The position numbers were made by a program, and so were the translations under genes. Under the pieces are notes generated by a model that saw only the letters and a list, made by a program, of their open reading frames with translations, was not told where the DNA came from and searched no databases. This document shows, in pieces, positions 1-7,727 of a stretch of 64,000 nucleotides of DNA. The stretch's first letter is position 1; each line of letters starts with the position of its first letter. Origin of the DNA: Nitrospira sp. (GTDB lineage Bacteria; Nitrospirota; Nitrospiria; Nitrospirales; Nitrospiraceae); the NCBI GenBank assembly GCA_024760525.1, contig CP060499.1, positions 3,183,501 through 3,247,500 on the forward strand, given 5' to 3'.

Positions 1-411
1 CACTACACGCGCGTGGCCGCGGCAGAACTAGCGCCGCAGCGCATTCGCATCAATGCGGTGGTGCCGGGCTTCATCGCCACGCGTATCTTCGGCGGAATGT
101 TCGGCCTCGGCAGCGAGGAGGCGCAGGGCATGGCCGAGCGGATCGCCGAGCGCAGCGGCCGGGCCAACCCAGTCGGCCGCTCCGGTCGACCGGAGGACAT
201 TGCGCAGGCTGTAGCCTTCCTTGCCAGTGATGAGGCAGATTTCATCACTGGCACGGCCCTTACCGTTGACGGTGGGTTGACGATCGGACCCCGACATAGT
301 TGGGATATGGACCCCACGCTTGCCACGCCGATGACTGATGCGCTCGGAGTCAGCCGTGGGGAGCTGTTGGCCATGCGCGCAAACGCAATCGCGCAATCAC
401 AGAAGCGTTGA
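1..411 (+). CDS. SDR-family oxidoreductase, 5'-truncated by window edge
   Basis: The frame is open from base 1 to a TGA at 409-411, so only the C-terminal 136 residues are visible. They carry the hallmarks of the second half of a classical short-chain dehydrogenase/reductase: an IRINAVVPGF segment (the PG motif after the sixth Rossmann strand), then GRSGRPEDIAQAVAFLASDEA and an ITG..LTVDGG ending. The catalytic Tyr-x-x-x-Lys would lie just upstream, outside the window. The family uses NAD(P)H to oxidise or reduce a carbonyl or hydroxyl group; substrate cannot be inferred. A GTG at 13 is an internal codon, not the start. The gene lies immediately left of the tRNA-Thr-associated accessory region and looks like ordinary chromosomal sequence. 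Confidence 0.85.
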   Translation, partial: HYTRVAAAELAPQRIRINAVVPGFIATRIFGGMFGLGSEEAQGMAERIAERSGRANPVGRSGRPEDIAQAVAFLASDEADFITGTALTVDGGLTIGPRHSWDMDPTLATPMTDALGVSRGELLAMRANAIAQSQKR

Positions 412-708
412 CGTGCCGCCTGACCCCTCGCTCAACACCGGACCCTGCACGCCTGGCGAGGGTTCCTCGCTCTTTCTATTCCAGGACCGACCAGGGATAG
501 GACCATGCCGCGCACACCCGGAAGGATCGGAAAGAAAAAACCGGGGGCCTTGGATCGATTAGATGCGATTGTCACAGATGAGTGTAATTGCGTAGGGTTT
601 AAAGGCCCACCGTGGCTCGTGGCAGCAAAACGGTAGCAGAAGTGGGTAACACACAGAATCCCCAGACCGGAGAGGTTGTGCGAATACCTGAAATTCCGTG
701 GGGAAGTC

Positions 709-802
709 TGGAGCCGGCGACCCGGATTGAACGGAGCAACCTGTCATCGGTTCGGCCCTGAAACCTGCCTCACCGATTCCTACGAAGGGGGCCAGCCCCC
801 TT
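709..802. repeat. 94-bp direct repeat, copy A (tRNA-Thr 3' end plus hairpins)
   Basis: The first 26 bases (709-734) equal the complement of the 3' end of the tRNA-Thr gene at 15990-16065, including the CCA. The rest (735-802) is not tRNA: it holds an imperfect palindrome with ATCGGT and ACCGAT arms and a 9-bp stem, 4-base loop hairpin (arms 783-791 and 796-804). A second copy lies at 2967-3060 with three mismatches by eye. The flanks of the two copies do not match, so the repeat ends are sharp. Confidence 0.8.
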
Positions 803-838
803 CGAATCAGTTCAGCTCACTGGCTCAATTCTCTTTTC

Positions 839-883
839 TGGAGCTGGTGACCGGATTCGAACCAGCGACCTGCGGTTTACGAA
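839..883 (-). repeat. tRNA 3'-end-like att remnant of a different sequence
   Basis: Read on the minus strand this resembles an anticodon loop, T arm and acceptor ending in CCA, but with acceptor and T-arm bases unlike the tRNA-Thr at 15990. It shares a 20-base core (865-884 and 3210-3229) with the att copy at 3184, covering the anticodon-arm region. The 5' half of a tRNA is absent, so it is not a functional tRNA. Confidence 0.6.
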
Positions 884-1344
884 TCAGTAAAAAGGTATCG
901 CTCAAGTCATTGAAGATTCGTGCAATCCCGCCTCTCTTTAATCACAAATAGCATTTCGTTGTGGCTTTGCAGCATCACAGGAAAAAGCGATCAGAGAAGA
1001 AAGTATTCAAATGACCTTGCTCTGGTCAATATTCTAAAACTACATAATATCGTCAGAGCACTTCCCGTGGATCGGATTAGATTCACCTGATGAATCCTTT
1101 TGGGCGTGAATTCTTCCGATCGAGGGATTCGCATATCAGGTTTATCCACGCCCATCAATTCGTAACCATGCAATTCAACGAGATTACGGGATGCCATCCA
1201 CCGACACGGTGATTTCCTAACATGTCGGCATCCTATTTGCTGAGTAAGGTGAATAACCCGAAGGCAACAAACCGAGAAGCCGTGTGCGTTTTAGCAAGAT
1301 AGCGATGATGAAGGTGACTCACGCCTGAAAAGAGGGAGGTGCTA

Positions 1345-1827
1345 GTGGACCCGCATAAAAGAATCCCAACTCCGGTAACCCGCAACCTAAGAACTCTGTT
1401 CAGCGAGCCTTTGCCTAAAAGACCCGTGATGCTTCATATGTCTGAGGATGAATATAAAAAGCTCACCAAAGGTATCCGGATTTCCAAAGCAAAGATCCCC
1501 CAAAATGCCAAAGGCTTATTCGTAGTACCAGACCCGTTCGGAAATTATTTGGCGTTCTTCGCTTGTGCTGCAGGATCGGGCGAAGGGAAGGCATGTGTGC
1601 CTAAGATTGTTCGTTCCTTGCAGGGACTTACGTTTGGAAAGGGGTGCGTATGCATTCGCGGAAAGGATCCAGTTGATACCACGCCAGGAAGGACATCTTG
1701 TTCGTTCGGTCTTTCTCCAGGGGGCGTATCGGAGTGTGTGGGCGAGTGTTTTGGTAATGGGAAGTGCCAGCCTATAAGAATCGTCTTACGGAACGGATGG
1801 GGTTTTCTCACCTGTGAATGTTCCTAA
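1345..1827 (+). CDS. Hypothetical cysteine-rich protein
   Basis: About 160 residues. I chose the GTG at 1345 because a strong Shine-Dalgarno sequence (AGAGGGAGG, 1331-1339) ends five bases before it; a GTG at 1339 would overlap that site. The N-terminal half is basic and mixed; the C-terminal half, roughly residues 75-160, holds ten cysteines, several in close pairs (GCVC, ECVGEC, CEC), which suggests metal binding or disulfides. No signal peptide or membrane segment is visible. I do not recognise the family. It sits alone between two tRNA-derived repeats in an AT-richer stretch, consistent with horizontally acquired cargo of an older island. Ribosome site and full-length frame make a real gene likely; function unknown. 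Confidence 0.6.
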   Translation: MDPHKRIPTPVTRNLRTLFSEPLPKRPVMLHMSEDEYKKLTKGIRISKAKIPQNAKGLFVVPDPFGNYLAFFACAAGSGEGKACVPKIVRSLQGLTFGKGCVCIRGKDPVDTTPGRTSCSFGLSPGGVSECVGECFGNGKCQPIRIVLRNGWGFLTCECS

Positions 1828-2174
1828 TGTTTCGACACTCTGTAGATGTGGCGAAGTCGCGCCCCTCTGAGTTCATATTAACCACAATGTTTAGGTTTAA
1901 GTAATCAGACAAGCTGACGTAAATAGATTACGACGCACAACTTGCACAGATCTTTCCGCGCTTAACAAGCAAATCTGTATAGGCATGCCTAGTTGGGCCC
2001 TCGACTTCTGCCCGGTGAGCGATAACAAACTCAATGAATTTCCAGGATATATAACGAACGAGGCCATATCCAAGCGAAAGCACTGAAGTGGCCAAGAGCT
2101 AACATGAGTGTCCTAGCACGGTGACGGTTATTACTCCGATCGCTAACGACATCCCTCAACTAGGAGGTTAGCCC
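1828..2174. other. Intergenic stretch, nothing recognised
   Basis: No gene, RNA or clear repeat was seen. A ribosome-binding site (TAGGAGG, about 2161-2167) for the next gene lies at its right end. Confidence 0.5.
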
Positions 2175-2774
2175 ATGTCAAGCGACGACTTGCCGAATTT
2201 CATGAGTTTACTTCAAGGAGGCTCTTGGATTGCAGCGATAGTTGGAGGCGCACTCGGATTCCTAAAGTTTACGAACGAACTCGAACAGTCTCGCATACAG
2301 CGCGAAGAGGACCTTCGGTGGAGAAAGGCACAAGCCGGGAAGTCGCTGAATGACGAGATGCTGGAGGATAAAAAAGCGAATTCAGCTCTGATAATGCTTG
2401 ACTGGAGTGGACGTGAGTTCACACTTGATGATGGTTCAAAAGACAACATTAAAAGGGAAGACATGCTTGTTGCCTTGAGGGTACGCCATACACCTCCGCA
2501 GAAGGGATTTTCAACTAAAGAGCAGTTCATTCGTGATGCATTTGACAACCTTTTTTATCATTTAGGGAGGCTTGAACACTCAATTACATCCAAGCTTATT
2601 GAATTCGAGGACATTAGGTATCCGATTGCCTACTACGTAAAAGAACTTTCTGAGAATCGGCCGGTTTTTGAGGCGTATCTTAGGGCATATGAATTCATCC
2701 ACGGACTAGCATTCCTTCAAAGATTTGAGGCGTGGGTAAATAGTGGTACCGGCAACGCTGCAGGCTCTTCCTAA
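2175..2774 (+). CDS. Hypothetical protein with N-terminal membrane segment
   Basis: 199 residues starting at an ATG preceded by TAGGAGG. Residues about 16-31 (GSWIAAIVGGALGFLK) form a single hydrophobic helix, followed by a charged, probably coiled stretch (residues 34-70) and a mostly helical soluble domain with many acidic and aromatic residues. This layout resembles small bacterial proteins with one membrane anchor and a cytoplasmic helical domain, sometimes annotated as DUF4760-like, but I cannot assign it with confidence. It is the second of two cargo genes between the 94-bp repeats at 709 and 2967. No operon partner follows. Function unknown. Confidence 0.6.
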   Translation: MSSDDLPNFMSLLQGGSWIAAIVGGALGFLKFTNELEQSRIQREEDLRWRKAQAGKSLNDEMLEDKKANSALIMLDWSGREFTLDDGSKDNIKREDMLVALRVRHTPPQKGFSTKEQFIRDAFDNLFYHLGRLEHSITSKLIEFEDIRYPIAYYVKELSENRPVFEAYLRAYEFIHGLAFLQRFEAWVNSGTGNAAGSS

Positions 2775-2966
2775 AGGACCATCTGTAGCTCAGAGGGGAA
2801 TGCACCCACGACGGCTCAAGCACAGGTGGAGATGCTGCAAGTCTTACAGTGCACGATAAAAAGGTACCGGGAGTATTTGCTGGCGACTCAATTAACCAGC
2901 GAAGCTGAATGAGATGAGCCGCAGAATGAATGATGCCGAACTGAAGAAAGTATAAAGGAGGAAAAG

Positions 2967-3060
2967 TGGAGCCGGCGACCCGGATTGAACGGAGCAACCT
3001 GTCATCGGTTCGGCGCTGAAGCCCGCCTCACCGATTCCTACGAAGGGGGCCAGCCCCCTT
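2967..3060. repeat. 94-bp direct repeat, copy B
   Basis: Second copy of the repeat at 709-802; differences are confined to the loop region of the ATCGGT/ACCGAT palindrome. In this copy the inner arms GGCG and CGCC pair perfectly. Immediately to the right is another hairpin (arms 3073-3080 and 3087-3094, CGAAGGGG/CCCCTTCG), and at 3103-3118 a 16-base piece of the tRNA-Thr T arm in the opposite orientation. Confidence 0.8.
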
Positions 3061-3183
3061 GTAGAATCCCCACGAAGGGGACACATCCCCTTCGAATCCC
3101 CTCAGGTCGCCCGTTCAACACAGTGGACCGAGGCCCGCCGCTAGTCCGCAGGCACCATATTATACAAACAGCTTTGCGCGATA

Positions 3184-3228
3184 TGGAGCCGGCGACCCGG
3201 ATTGAACGGGCGACCTGCGGTTTACGAA
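3184..3228 (-). repeat. Left attachment site (45-bp copy of tRNA-Thr 3' end)
   Basis: These 45 bases are identical to 15990-16034, which is the 3' part of the intact tRNA-Thr(CGT) gene from the CCA through the anticodon loop. After 3228 the two sites diverge. Such a duplication of a tRNA 3' end is the standard product of tyrosine-recombinase integration and marks the left border of the island. Confidence 0.9.
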
Positions 3229-3545
3229 TGGCTTAAAGGTTAATACTATAACGCTCGGTGTTTTAATGGTTTCCCCGTTTTTCTCTTTAAATATGGTGGT
3301 TTGGGAACATTCTATTAGGTCCATTGGGTGTCATAGATTAGAACCGGTTGGAACAACTTTTAGTACAAATTAAGCACAATGAAGCCCGCTGTCCTAAATT
3401 GACGATTCAACTCTTTTACCCGGTAACGTAAGAATCCATGCAACGACTGCCTCGAGTTCTCGATTCAGGCGTAAGCTCCCCGAAACGGTAGACAGCCATA
3501 AGGAGAATCTTCTGGCAGAATAGCCACCCTAGCTAGGAGGTTCCC
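3229..3545. other. Island left margin without a gene
   Basis: AT-rich non-coding stretch. A short segment near 3357-3385 weakly resembles the last codons of the island integrase (about 15925-15955) but contains stops. A ribosome-binding site (TAGGAGG, about 3535-3541) precedes the first transposase gene. The exact left end of that IS element was not identified. Confidence 0.4.
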
Positions 3546-3812
3546 ATGCGCCAATCGAAGTTCACCGAGACGCAGATTGTGTCGATTCTGAAAGAAGCCG
3601 ATGCGGGCCGGCCCGTCAAGGAGATCTGGCGACACTACAGCATCAGTTCGGCGACCTACTACAAGTGGAAAGCGAAGTACGGCGGGTTGGAGGCCTCGGA
3701 TGTGAAGCGGCTAAAGGAATTGGAGCACGAGAATAGTCGACTCAAACGGCTGTACGCGGATCTGTCGCTGGAGAACGCGGCCCTGAAGGATGTGATCGCA
3801 AAAAAGCTCTAG
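3546..3812 (+). CDS. IS3-family transposase OrfA
   Basis: 88 residues: an N-terminal helix-turn-helix of the transposase_8 type (KFTETQIVSILKEADAG, then SSATYYKWKAKYGG) followed by a leucine-zipper-like segment (LKELEHENSRLKRLYADL). This is the DNA-binding half of an IS3-family transposase. Near its end an AAAAAAG heptamer (3800-3806) precedes the stop TAG; a -1 slip there continues into OrfB (KALGPAERREVV), which is the normal way these elements make the OrfAB fusion. OrfA itself is intact; its partner OrfB is frameshifted. A TAGGAGG site lies just upstream of the ATG. Confidence 0.9.
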   Translation: MRQSKFTETQIVSILKEADAGRPVKEIWRHYSISSATYYKWKAKYGGLEASDVKRLKELEHENSRLKRLYADLSLENAALKDVIAKKL

Positions 3813-4670
3813 GGCCTGCTGAACGGCGGGAGGTCGTGACTCATCTGGTGACGGTGAGCGGCCTTCCGGTTCAGCGGGCCTGTCGAGCGGTGGGACTCGG
3901 TCGAGCCACGTACTACCGCCCACTCATAGACTGGGCGCGACGGGATGCGCCGGTGATCGCGGCACTGACCACGCTCGTGGCGGCTAAGAGTCGCTGGGGC
4001 TTCTGGAAGTGTTGTGATCGGTTGCGGCTCGATGGGCATCCCTGGAATCACAAACGGCTGTGGCGGGTGTACTGCCAGTTGCGGCTGAATCTCCCCGCGG
4101 CGGACGAAGAAACGATTGCCCCTGCGGCTGCGCCAACCGCTCGTCGTGTTCCCTCAGCCCAATGCGGTCTGGGCGGTGGATTTCATGAGCGACACCTTGT
4201 ATGGCGGACGGCGGTTCCGGACGTTGAACGTGTTGGATGAGGGTGTCCGAGAAGGCTTGGCGATCGAAATCGATACCGCACTCCCAGCTGAACGTGTCGT
4301 CCGGGTGTTGGAACAAGTGGTGGCGTGGCGCGGACGCCCCCAGGCCATTCGGCTCGACAATGGCCCGGAACTCATCGCGGAACGCTTCATGACCTGGTGT
4401 GCGGAGCACGCCATCGAACTGCGGTACATTCAACCGGGGAAGCCGGATCAGAATGCGTTCATTGAACGGTTCAATCGCACGTATCGGACAGAAGTGCTCA
4501 ATGCCTATGTGTTCGAGTCGCTGGATCAGGTCCGAGAGATCAGTGCCGAGTGGTTACAGAGTTACAACGAGGAGCGGCCCCATGAGGCGCTGGCGGGGCT
4601 CCCGCCGGCCATGTATCGGGCCCAACTTGGGGTGACGTCTCCCCAGAAAACGACGACAGTTCAGAACTAG
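3813..4670 (+). pseudogene. IS3-family transposase OrfB, frameshifted
   Basis: The catalytic half (rve, DDE integrase core) is split over two frames. The first part runs in the -1 frame from the OrfA slip site to about residue position NLP near 4092; the remainder (RRTKKRLPLRLRQPLV onward) continues in the next frame to 4670. One extra C in the CCCC run near 4090-4094 explains the shift. The second part keeps AVDFMSDTL, LDNGPEL and the FIERFNRTYR motifs of the DDE core and the usual NEERPHEAL ending. The element is therefore probably unable to transpose on its own. A polymerase or assembly error in the C run is the alternative explanation. Confidence 0.85.
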
Positions 4671-4715
4671 AGTAAGATGCCGGCTTCGGCGGTCCTCGAC
4701 GAAAGGAGTGGATCG

Positions 4716-4982
4716 ATGAAGCGGTCACGATTCTCCGAAGAGCAGATTGTCTATGCCATTCGGCAAGCTGAGAGTGGGGCCCCAATCGGCGACCTCTGCA
4801 GGCAGCTGGGCGTCAGCGAGGCCACCTTCTACACCTGGAAAAAGAAATACGCGCATCTGGGCGTGAGCGAGCTCCACCGGTTACGGCAGGTGGAAGAGGA
4901 GAACAGCCGGTTGAAGCGACTGGTGGCGGATCTCTCGCTCGACAAACACATGTTGTCGGAGGCGCTGCGAAAAAAAGTTTGA
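4716..4982 (+). CDS. IS3-family transposase OrfA (second element)
   Basis: 88 residues from the ATG at 4716, chosen because GAAAGGAGTG lies just upstream and because OrfA proteins of this family begin MKRSRFSEEQ. It has a helix-turn-helix (QIVYAIRQAESGAP..CRQLGVSEATFYTWKKKY) and a leucine-zipper-like tail. It differs clearly in sequence from the OrfA at 3546, so this is a separate IS3 element placed directly behind the first, not a duplicate. The A-run at 4970-4976 followed by G forms the -1 frameshift site into OrfB, whose frame overlaps the OrfA stop. Confidence 0.9.
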   Translation: MKRSRFSEEQIVYAIRQAESGAPIGDLCRQLGVSEATFYTWKKKYAHLGVSELHRLRQVEEENSRLKRLVADLSLDKHMLSEALRKKV

Positions 4983-5836
4983 GGCCCGCCCGTCGCCGGG
5001 AACTGGCCCAGTGGTTTCATGGGACGTTTCAGGTGAGTTGTGCGCGAGCCTGCCGACTCGCCCAGTTCGGACGGGCCTCGTGGTATCGACAGAGTCGAGC
5101 GAAGGATCAATCGGCCCTGCGGCTGCGCATTCGGGATCTGGCTCATGCCCGACCGCGGTTTGGTTATCTGCGGATCTGGGTGTTGCTCCGGCGTGAGGGC
5201 TGGCTGATCAATCGCAAGCGCGTCCGACGATTGTATCGCCTGGATGGATTACAGCTACGCATGCGGGTCCGGCGCCGGAAACACATCGCCCTTCACCGGG
5301 GCCCGGCACCCATTCCCGTGGGACCCCAGGAACGGTGGAGCATGGATTTCGTGCATGATACCCTGGCCGATGGGCGACCGTTTCGGATCTTGACGGTGGT
5401 GGATAATTGGAGTCGCTCAAGTCCGGTCCTTGAGGCGGAGTTTCGGATGTCGGGCGAGCTCGTCAGTCGAGTGCTTGATCGTGTGCTCGGTGATAGGTCA
5501 GGACCGCGCTCCATCACGGTGGATCATGGGACTGAGTTTCAATCGCGAGCCCTTGAAGATTGGGCGTATCGACGCGGCGTCCAACTCGACTTCATTCGAC
5601 CAGGGAAACCCGTGGAAAATGCGTTTATCGAATCGTTTAACGGGCGGCTCCGCGACGAGTGCTTGAACGTGCATCAGTTCGCCTCGCTCACCGAGGCGCA
5701 GGTCCTCATCGAAGCCTGGCGGCTCGACTACAATACACGCCGCCCGCACAGCTCACTCGGGCACCTGACGCCGAGCGAGTTCGTCAGCCAACGTCAGGGA
5801 CAACAGATCGTCGAAGAAGCCTTCTGCTCTAGTTAA
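4979..5836 (+). CDS. IS3-family transposase OrfB, intact
   Basis: About 285 residues in the -1 frame relative to OrfA, normally translated as an OrfAB fusion after slippage on the A-run at 4970-4976 rather than from its own TTG. It has the HTH_21 region (RIRDLAHARPRFGYLRI), then an integrase core with SMDFVHDTL, VDHGTEF and FIESFNGRLRDECLN, giving the D, D and E of the catalytic triad, and the terminal YNTRRPHSSLGHLTP motif. Nothing is broken, so this element may still be active. A candidate right end lies around 5851-5871. Confidence 0.9.
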   Translation: MRPARRRELAQWFHGTFQVSCARACRLAQFGRASWYRQSRAKDQSALRLRIRDLAHARPRFGYLRIWVLLRREGWLINRKRVRRLYRLDGLQLRMRVRRRKHIALHRGPAPIPVGPQERWSMDFVHDTLADGRPFRILTVVDNWSRSSPVLEAEFRMSGELVSRVLDRVLGDRSGPRSITVDHGTEFQSRALEDWAYRRGVQLDFIRPGKPVENAFIESFNGRLRDECLNVHQFASLTEAQVLIEAWRLDYNTRRPHSSLGHLTPSEFVSQRQGQQIVEEAFCSS

Positions 5837-5853
5837 GAGTTGTCTCGGAATGG

Positions 5854-5871
5854 GACCAACGTCAGGGGCCA
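5854..5871. repeat. 18-bp repeat, possible IS end
   Basis: The sequence gaccaacgtcaggggcca occurs here, 17 bases after the OrfB stop, and again at 9748-9765. With one mismatch the match extends three bases further left. The position suggests the right terminus of the second IS3 element, but I did not find its inverted partner on the left side. Confidence 0.45.
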
Positions 5872-5915
5872 GAACTTCTCCTTTGAGAATGTCTCCTTGA
5901 CGGGGAAGCTTACGA

Positions 5916-5972
5916 CTGGAGCAAGCTCGAGAGATCAGTGGGGAGTGGTTGCTGAGTTACAATGCGGACGAA
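5916..5972 (+). pseudogene. Remnant of IS3-type OrfB
   Basis: Nineteen codons (LEQAREISGEWLLSYNADE) match the C-terminal LDQVREISAEWLQSYNEE segment of the OrfB at 3813-4670. No start, catalytic core or family ending is present. This is a relic of a further IS3-type copy, showing repeated insertion at this spot. Confidence 0.65.
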
Positions 5973-6113
5973 GAAGTGGTTGCCAACTCGGCTAAATTGC
6001 AGGAATGGAAGTAGGGAAAAGCCGTGCTTCAAGATCGGATTCTTAACGAACACGGTATGTCTGCAAAGAGTGGCCCCCAAATATCCTAAATGGGTGAGAT
6101 ATCCGTAAATGTC

Positions 6114-7709
6114 TTAGTACTTATTAAGATTTACTATAGGTACGTCAAGAGGTCCAGCTACAATGAACAGCCAAGGCGAAAACATTTCTCTCCTTGAACC
6201 AGCAAATTTCCATAATTCACGAGCCGTCAAGACTCCGTCCCTATCAATGTCGGCCTCACCTCCTACTCCCCGCAACAGGGCCTTACCAAGTGCATTATAC
6301 TTATCCACCTCTAACACTTTTCCCGCATGAGGACGAAAGAGCAAAGTTGTGGGTGGTAAATTATAGGTTAGCACGTCTTTGATTGGGTCCGATCGATTAT
6401 CCGGATCGTTGATGACATAATTAGCATCGACCAGCATTACACACGACTGACTAGGGTTCTCCAAGAGAATTTGCCCGTTCAAATCAAGGAGAGTACTTGG
6501 ATAATCGGGGATGCCATCATAAGGGATTAGCATTAGTGATCGGCCGTTGCGGCTAAAAGCTCCTGCCAGATAAATAACTATCCTGTCCTTAGGGCCTGCC
6601 CGAGCGTTCAATTGGTCAAGAGCTTTTCGAATGTTTCGAAGTGTGGCCTTCTCATTCAATAACAGAACGATCGATTCCTCCTTAACCACTTGGCTCATCC
6701 CAACATATGAAGCCAATCTCGAAGCATATTCGTTATCTGACATTAAGCCGAATGAATCGTGCTCATACTTTTCTATTGCAACGAAAACGAACCAAGTGCG
6801 CGAAATATCCTCATTTCTGAGAAGCGTTATAGTTTGGGATGTGAATGCCCCTTTGCTGTTATATGCGGTTAGTTGAAGTACATTCTCCCCTGGAGTAAGA
6901 GGTATTTCTACTTTTGCATTTATATAGGTTGGATTGTCTGAACTTTCGCTGAAATCAGTACCTTGAAAAGGCTTAGTTGTATTAAGAGTCTTGTTGATGA
7001 GTGTAATATTCTCAATACCTCTATCATCACCAACAACAAACGCAACGGAGGCGAAAGGCCGGTTGGTTACACCATTTGGTGCTGGAGCGATTATGTTTAC
7101 GAGTGGCCCGGAAGAAGATCTAGAGGCACCATGTGCATCAAATATCTCTTTTACTTGTCTGAAGTCCTTAGATAAGTTTTGTGTTACCAGACGAATCAGG
7201 TCCTGGCCTTTAGACTCACTCTTCCATCGTCTCGCCAATCTCCAGTGTTTTCGTTCAGGGTCATTGACATCAATAAAGTCGATGTTGAGTGTCATTTCAG
7301 AGAGACTGATTTCGTCCCCCTCTCTATAGAAGAGAATCGCCACTCTTAGGACTGCTGCCACACCTTCACGTTTACCAATTTCTGCAAGCTGAGAACCAGA
7401 AGACCAAGGCAGATTAGATTCGGGGGCGATATTGTCGGCTGTTACCTGACGAAGATCTGTGAAGCCAAATACTTCATGAGCAGCACTCGATGCAAGCTGG
7501 TTCATGGCTACAGATAAGTCGTCGTTGGGTCTCCCAATTCCATATGCAACAGGCAGGATACCGATAGGGCGCCCCCTATAAGTCGATAGGTCGAGAGTTA
7601 AAGAACCACTTAGGAAGGGAGGGGCTTCGACTGGCCTTAAAACGGACGCGCATCCCACGATGCCCAGAAGTATGACCGCAGATATGATGAGTAAGAAGCC
7701 TTTAGCCAT
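6114..7709 (-). CDS. Lipoprotein with degenerate caspase-like domain and EF-hand
   Basis: 531 residues. The N-terminus is a lipoprotein signal (hydrophobic stretch, IVGC, lipidated Cys20). A middle region of about residues 200-300 looks like an Ig-type beta domain (PLVNIIAPAPNGVTNRPFASV, PGENVLQLTAYNSKG). Residues about 305-480 follow the caspase/peptidase C14 pattern of the neighbour at 7728, but the catalytic His and Cys are replaced: FFSGHGF there is YLAGAF here (Ala384), and FDAC is VDAN (Asn430). Residues 487-498 form a canonical 12-residue EF-hand loop (D-x-D-x-DG-x-L...E). It is therefore probably a non-catalytic calcium-responsive partner of the active protease. It is the last gene of a three-gene minus-strand operon, 18 bases after the protease stop. 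Substrate and partner unknown. Confidence 0.75.
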   Translation of the reverse strand: MAKGFLLIISAVILLGIVGCASVLRPVEAPPFLSGSLTLDLSTYRGRPIGILPVAYGIGRPNDDLSVAMNQLASSAAHEVFGFTDLRQVTADNIAPESNLPWSSGSQLAEIGKREGVAAVLRVAILFYREGDEISLSEMTLNIDFIDVNDPERKHWRLARRWKSESKGQDLIRLVTQNLSKDFRQVKEIFDAHGASRSSSGPLVNIIAPAPNGVTNRPFASVAFVVGDDRGIENITLINKTLNTTKPFQGTDFSESSDNPTYINAKVEIPLTPGENVLQLTAYNSKGAFTSQTITLLRNEDISRTWFVFVAIEKYEHDSFGLMSDNEYASRLASYVGMSQVVKEESIVLLLNEKATLRNIRKALDQLNARAGPKDRIVIYLAGAFSRNGRSLMLIPYDGIPDYPSTLLDLNGQILLENPSQSCVMLVDANYVINDPDNRSDPIKDVLTYNLPPTTLLFRPHAGKVLEVDKYNALGKALLRGVGGEADIDRDGVLTARELWKFAGSRREMFSPWLFIVAGPLDVPIVNLNKY

Positions 7710-7727
7710 AAGGACAAAGAAGTAAAT

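Larger units (their letters stand above)
412..1344. other. Gene-poor stretch with tRNA-derived remnants
   Basis: I see no convincing gene. Around 640-735 a short open stretch runs directly into a tRNA-Thr 3'-end copy, as integrase genes often do at their 3' ends, but the reading frame upstream is broken, so at most it is a decayed gene end. The stretch contains the repeat at 709-802 and a different tRNA 3'-end-like sequence at 839-883. From about 890 to 1330 the DNA is AT-richer, with nothing recognisable. Confidence 0.5.

Noticed and set aside
709..735. Possible tRNA gene
   Set aside because: Only the 3' 26 bases of tRNA-Thr are present; there is no anticodon or D arm. The same applies to 839, 2967 and 3184.
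676..951. 91-codon frame with the peptide VTGFEPATCGL
   Set aside because: This peptide is the typical spurious translation of tRNA 3' ends; the stretch consists of tRNA-derived repeats.
3357..3385. Possible relic of an integrase 3' end
   Set aside because: The resemblance to 15925-15955 covers fewer than ten codons with stops and substitutions; too weak to annotate.
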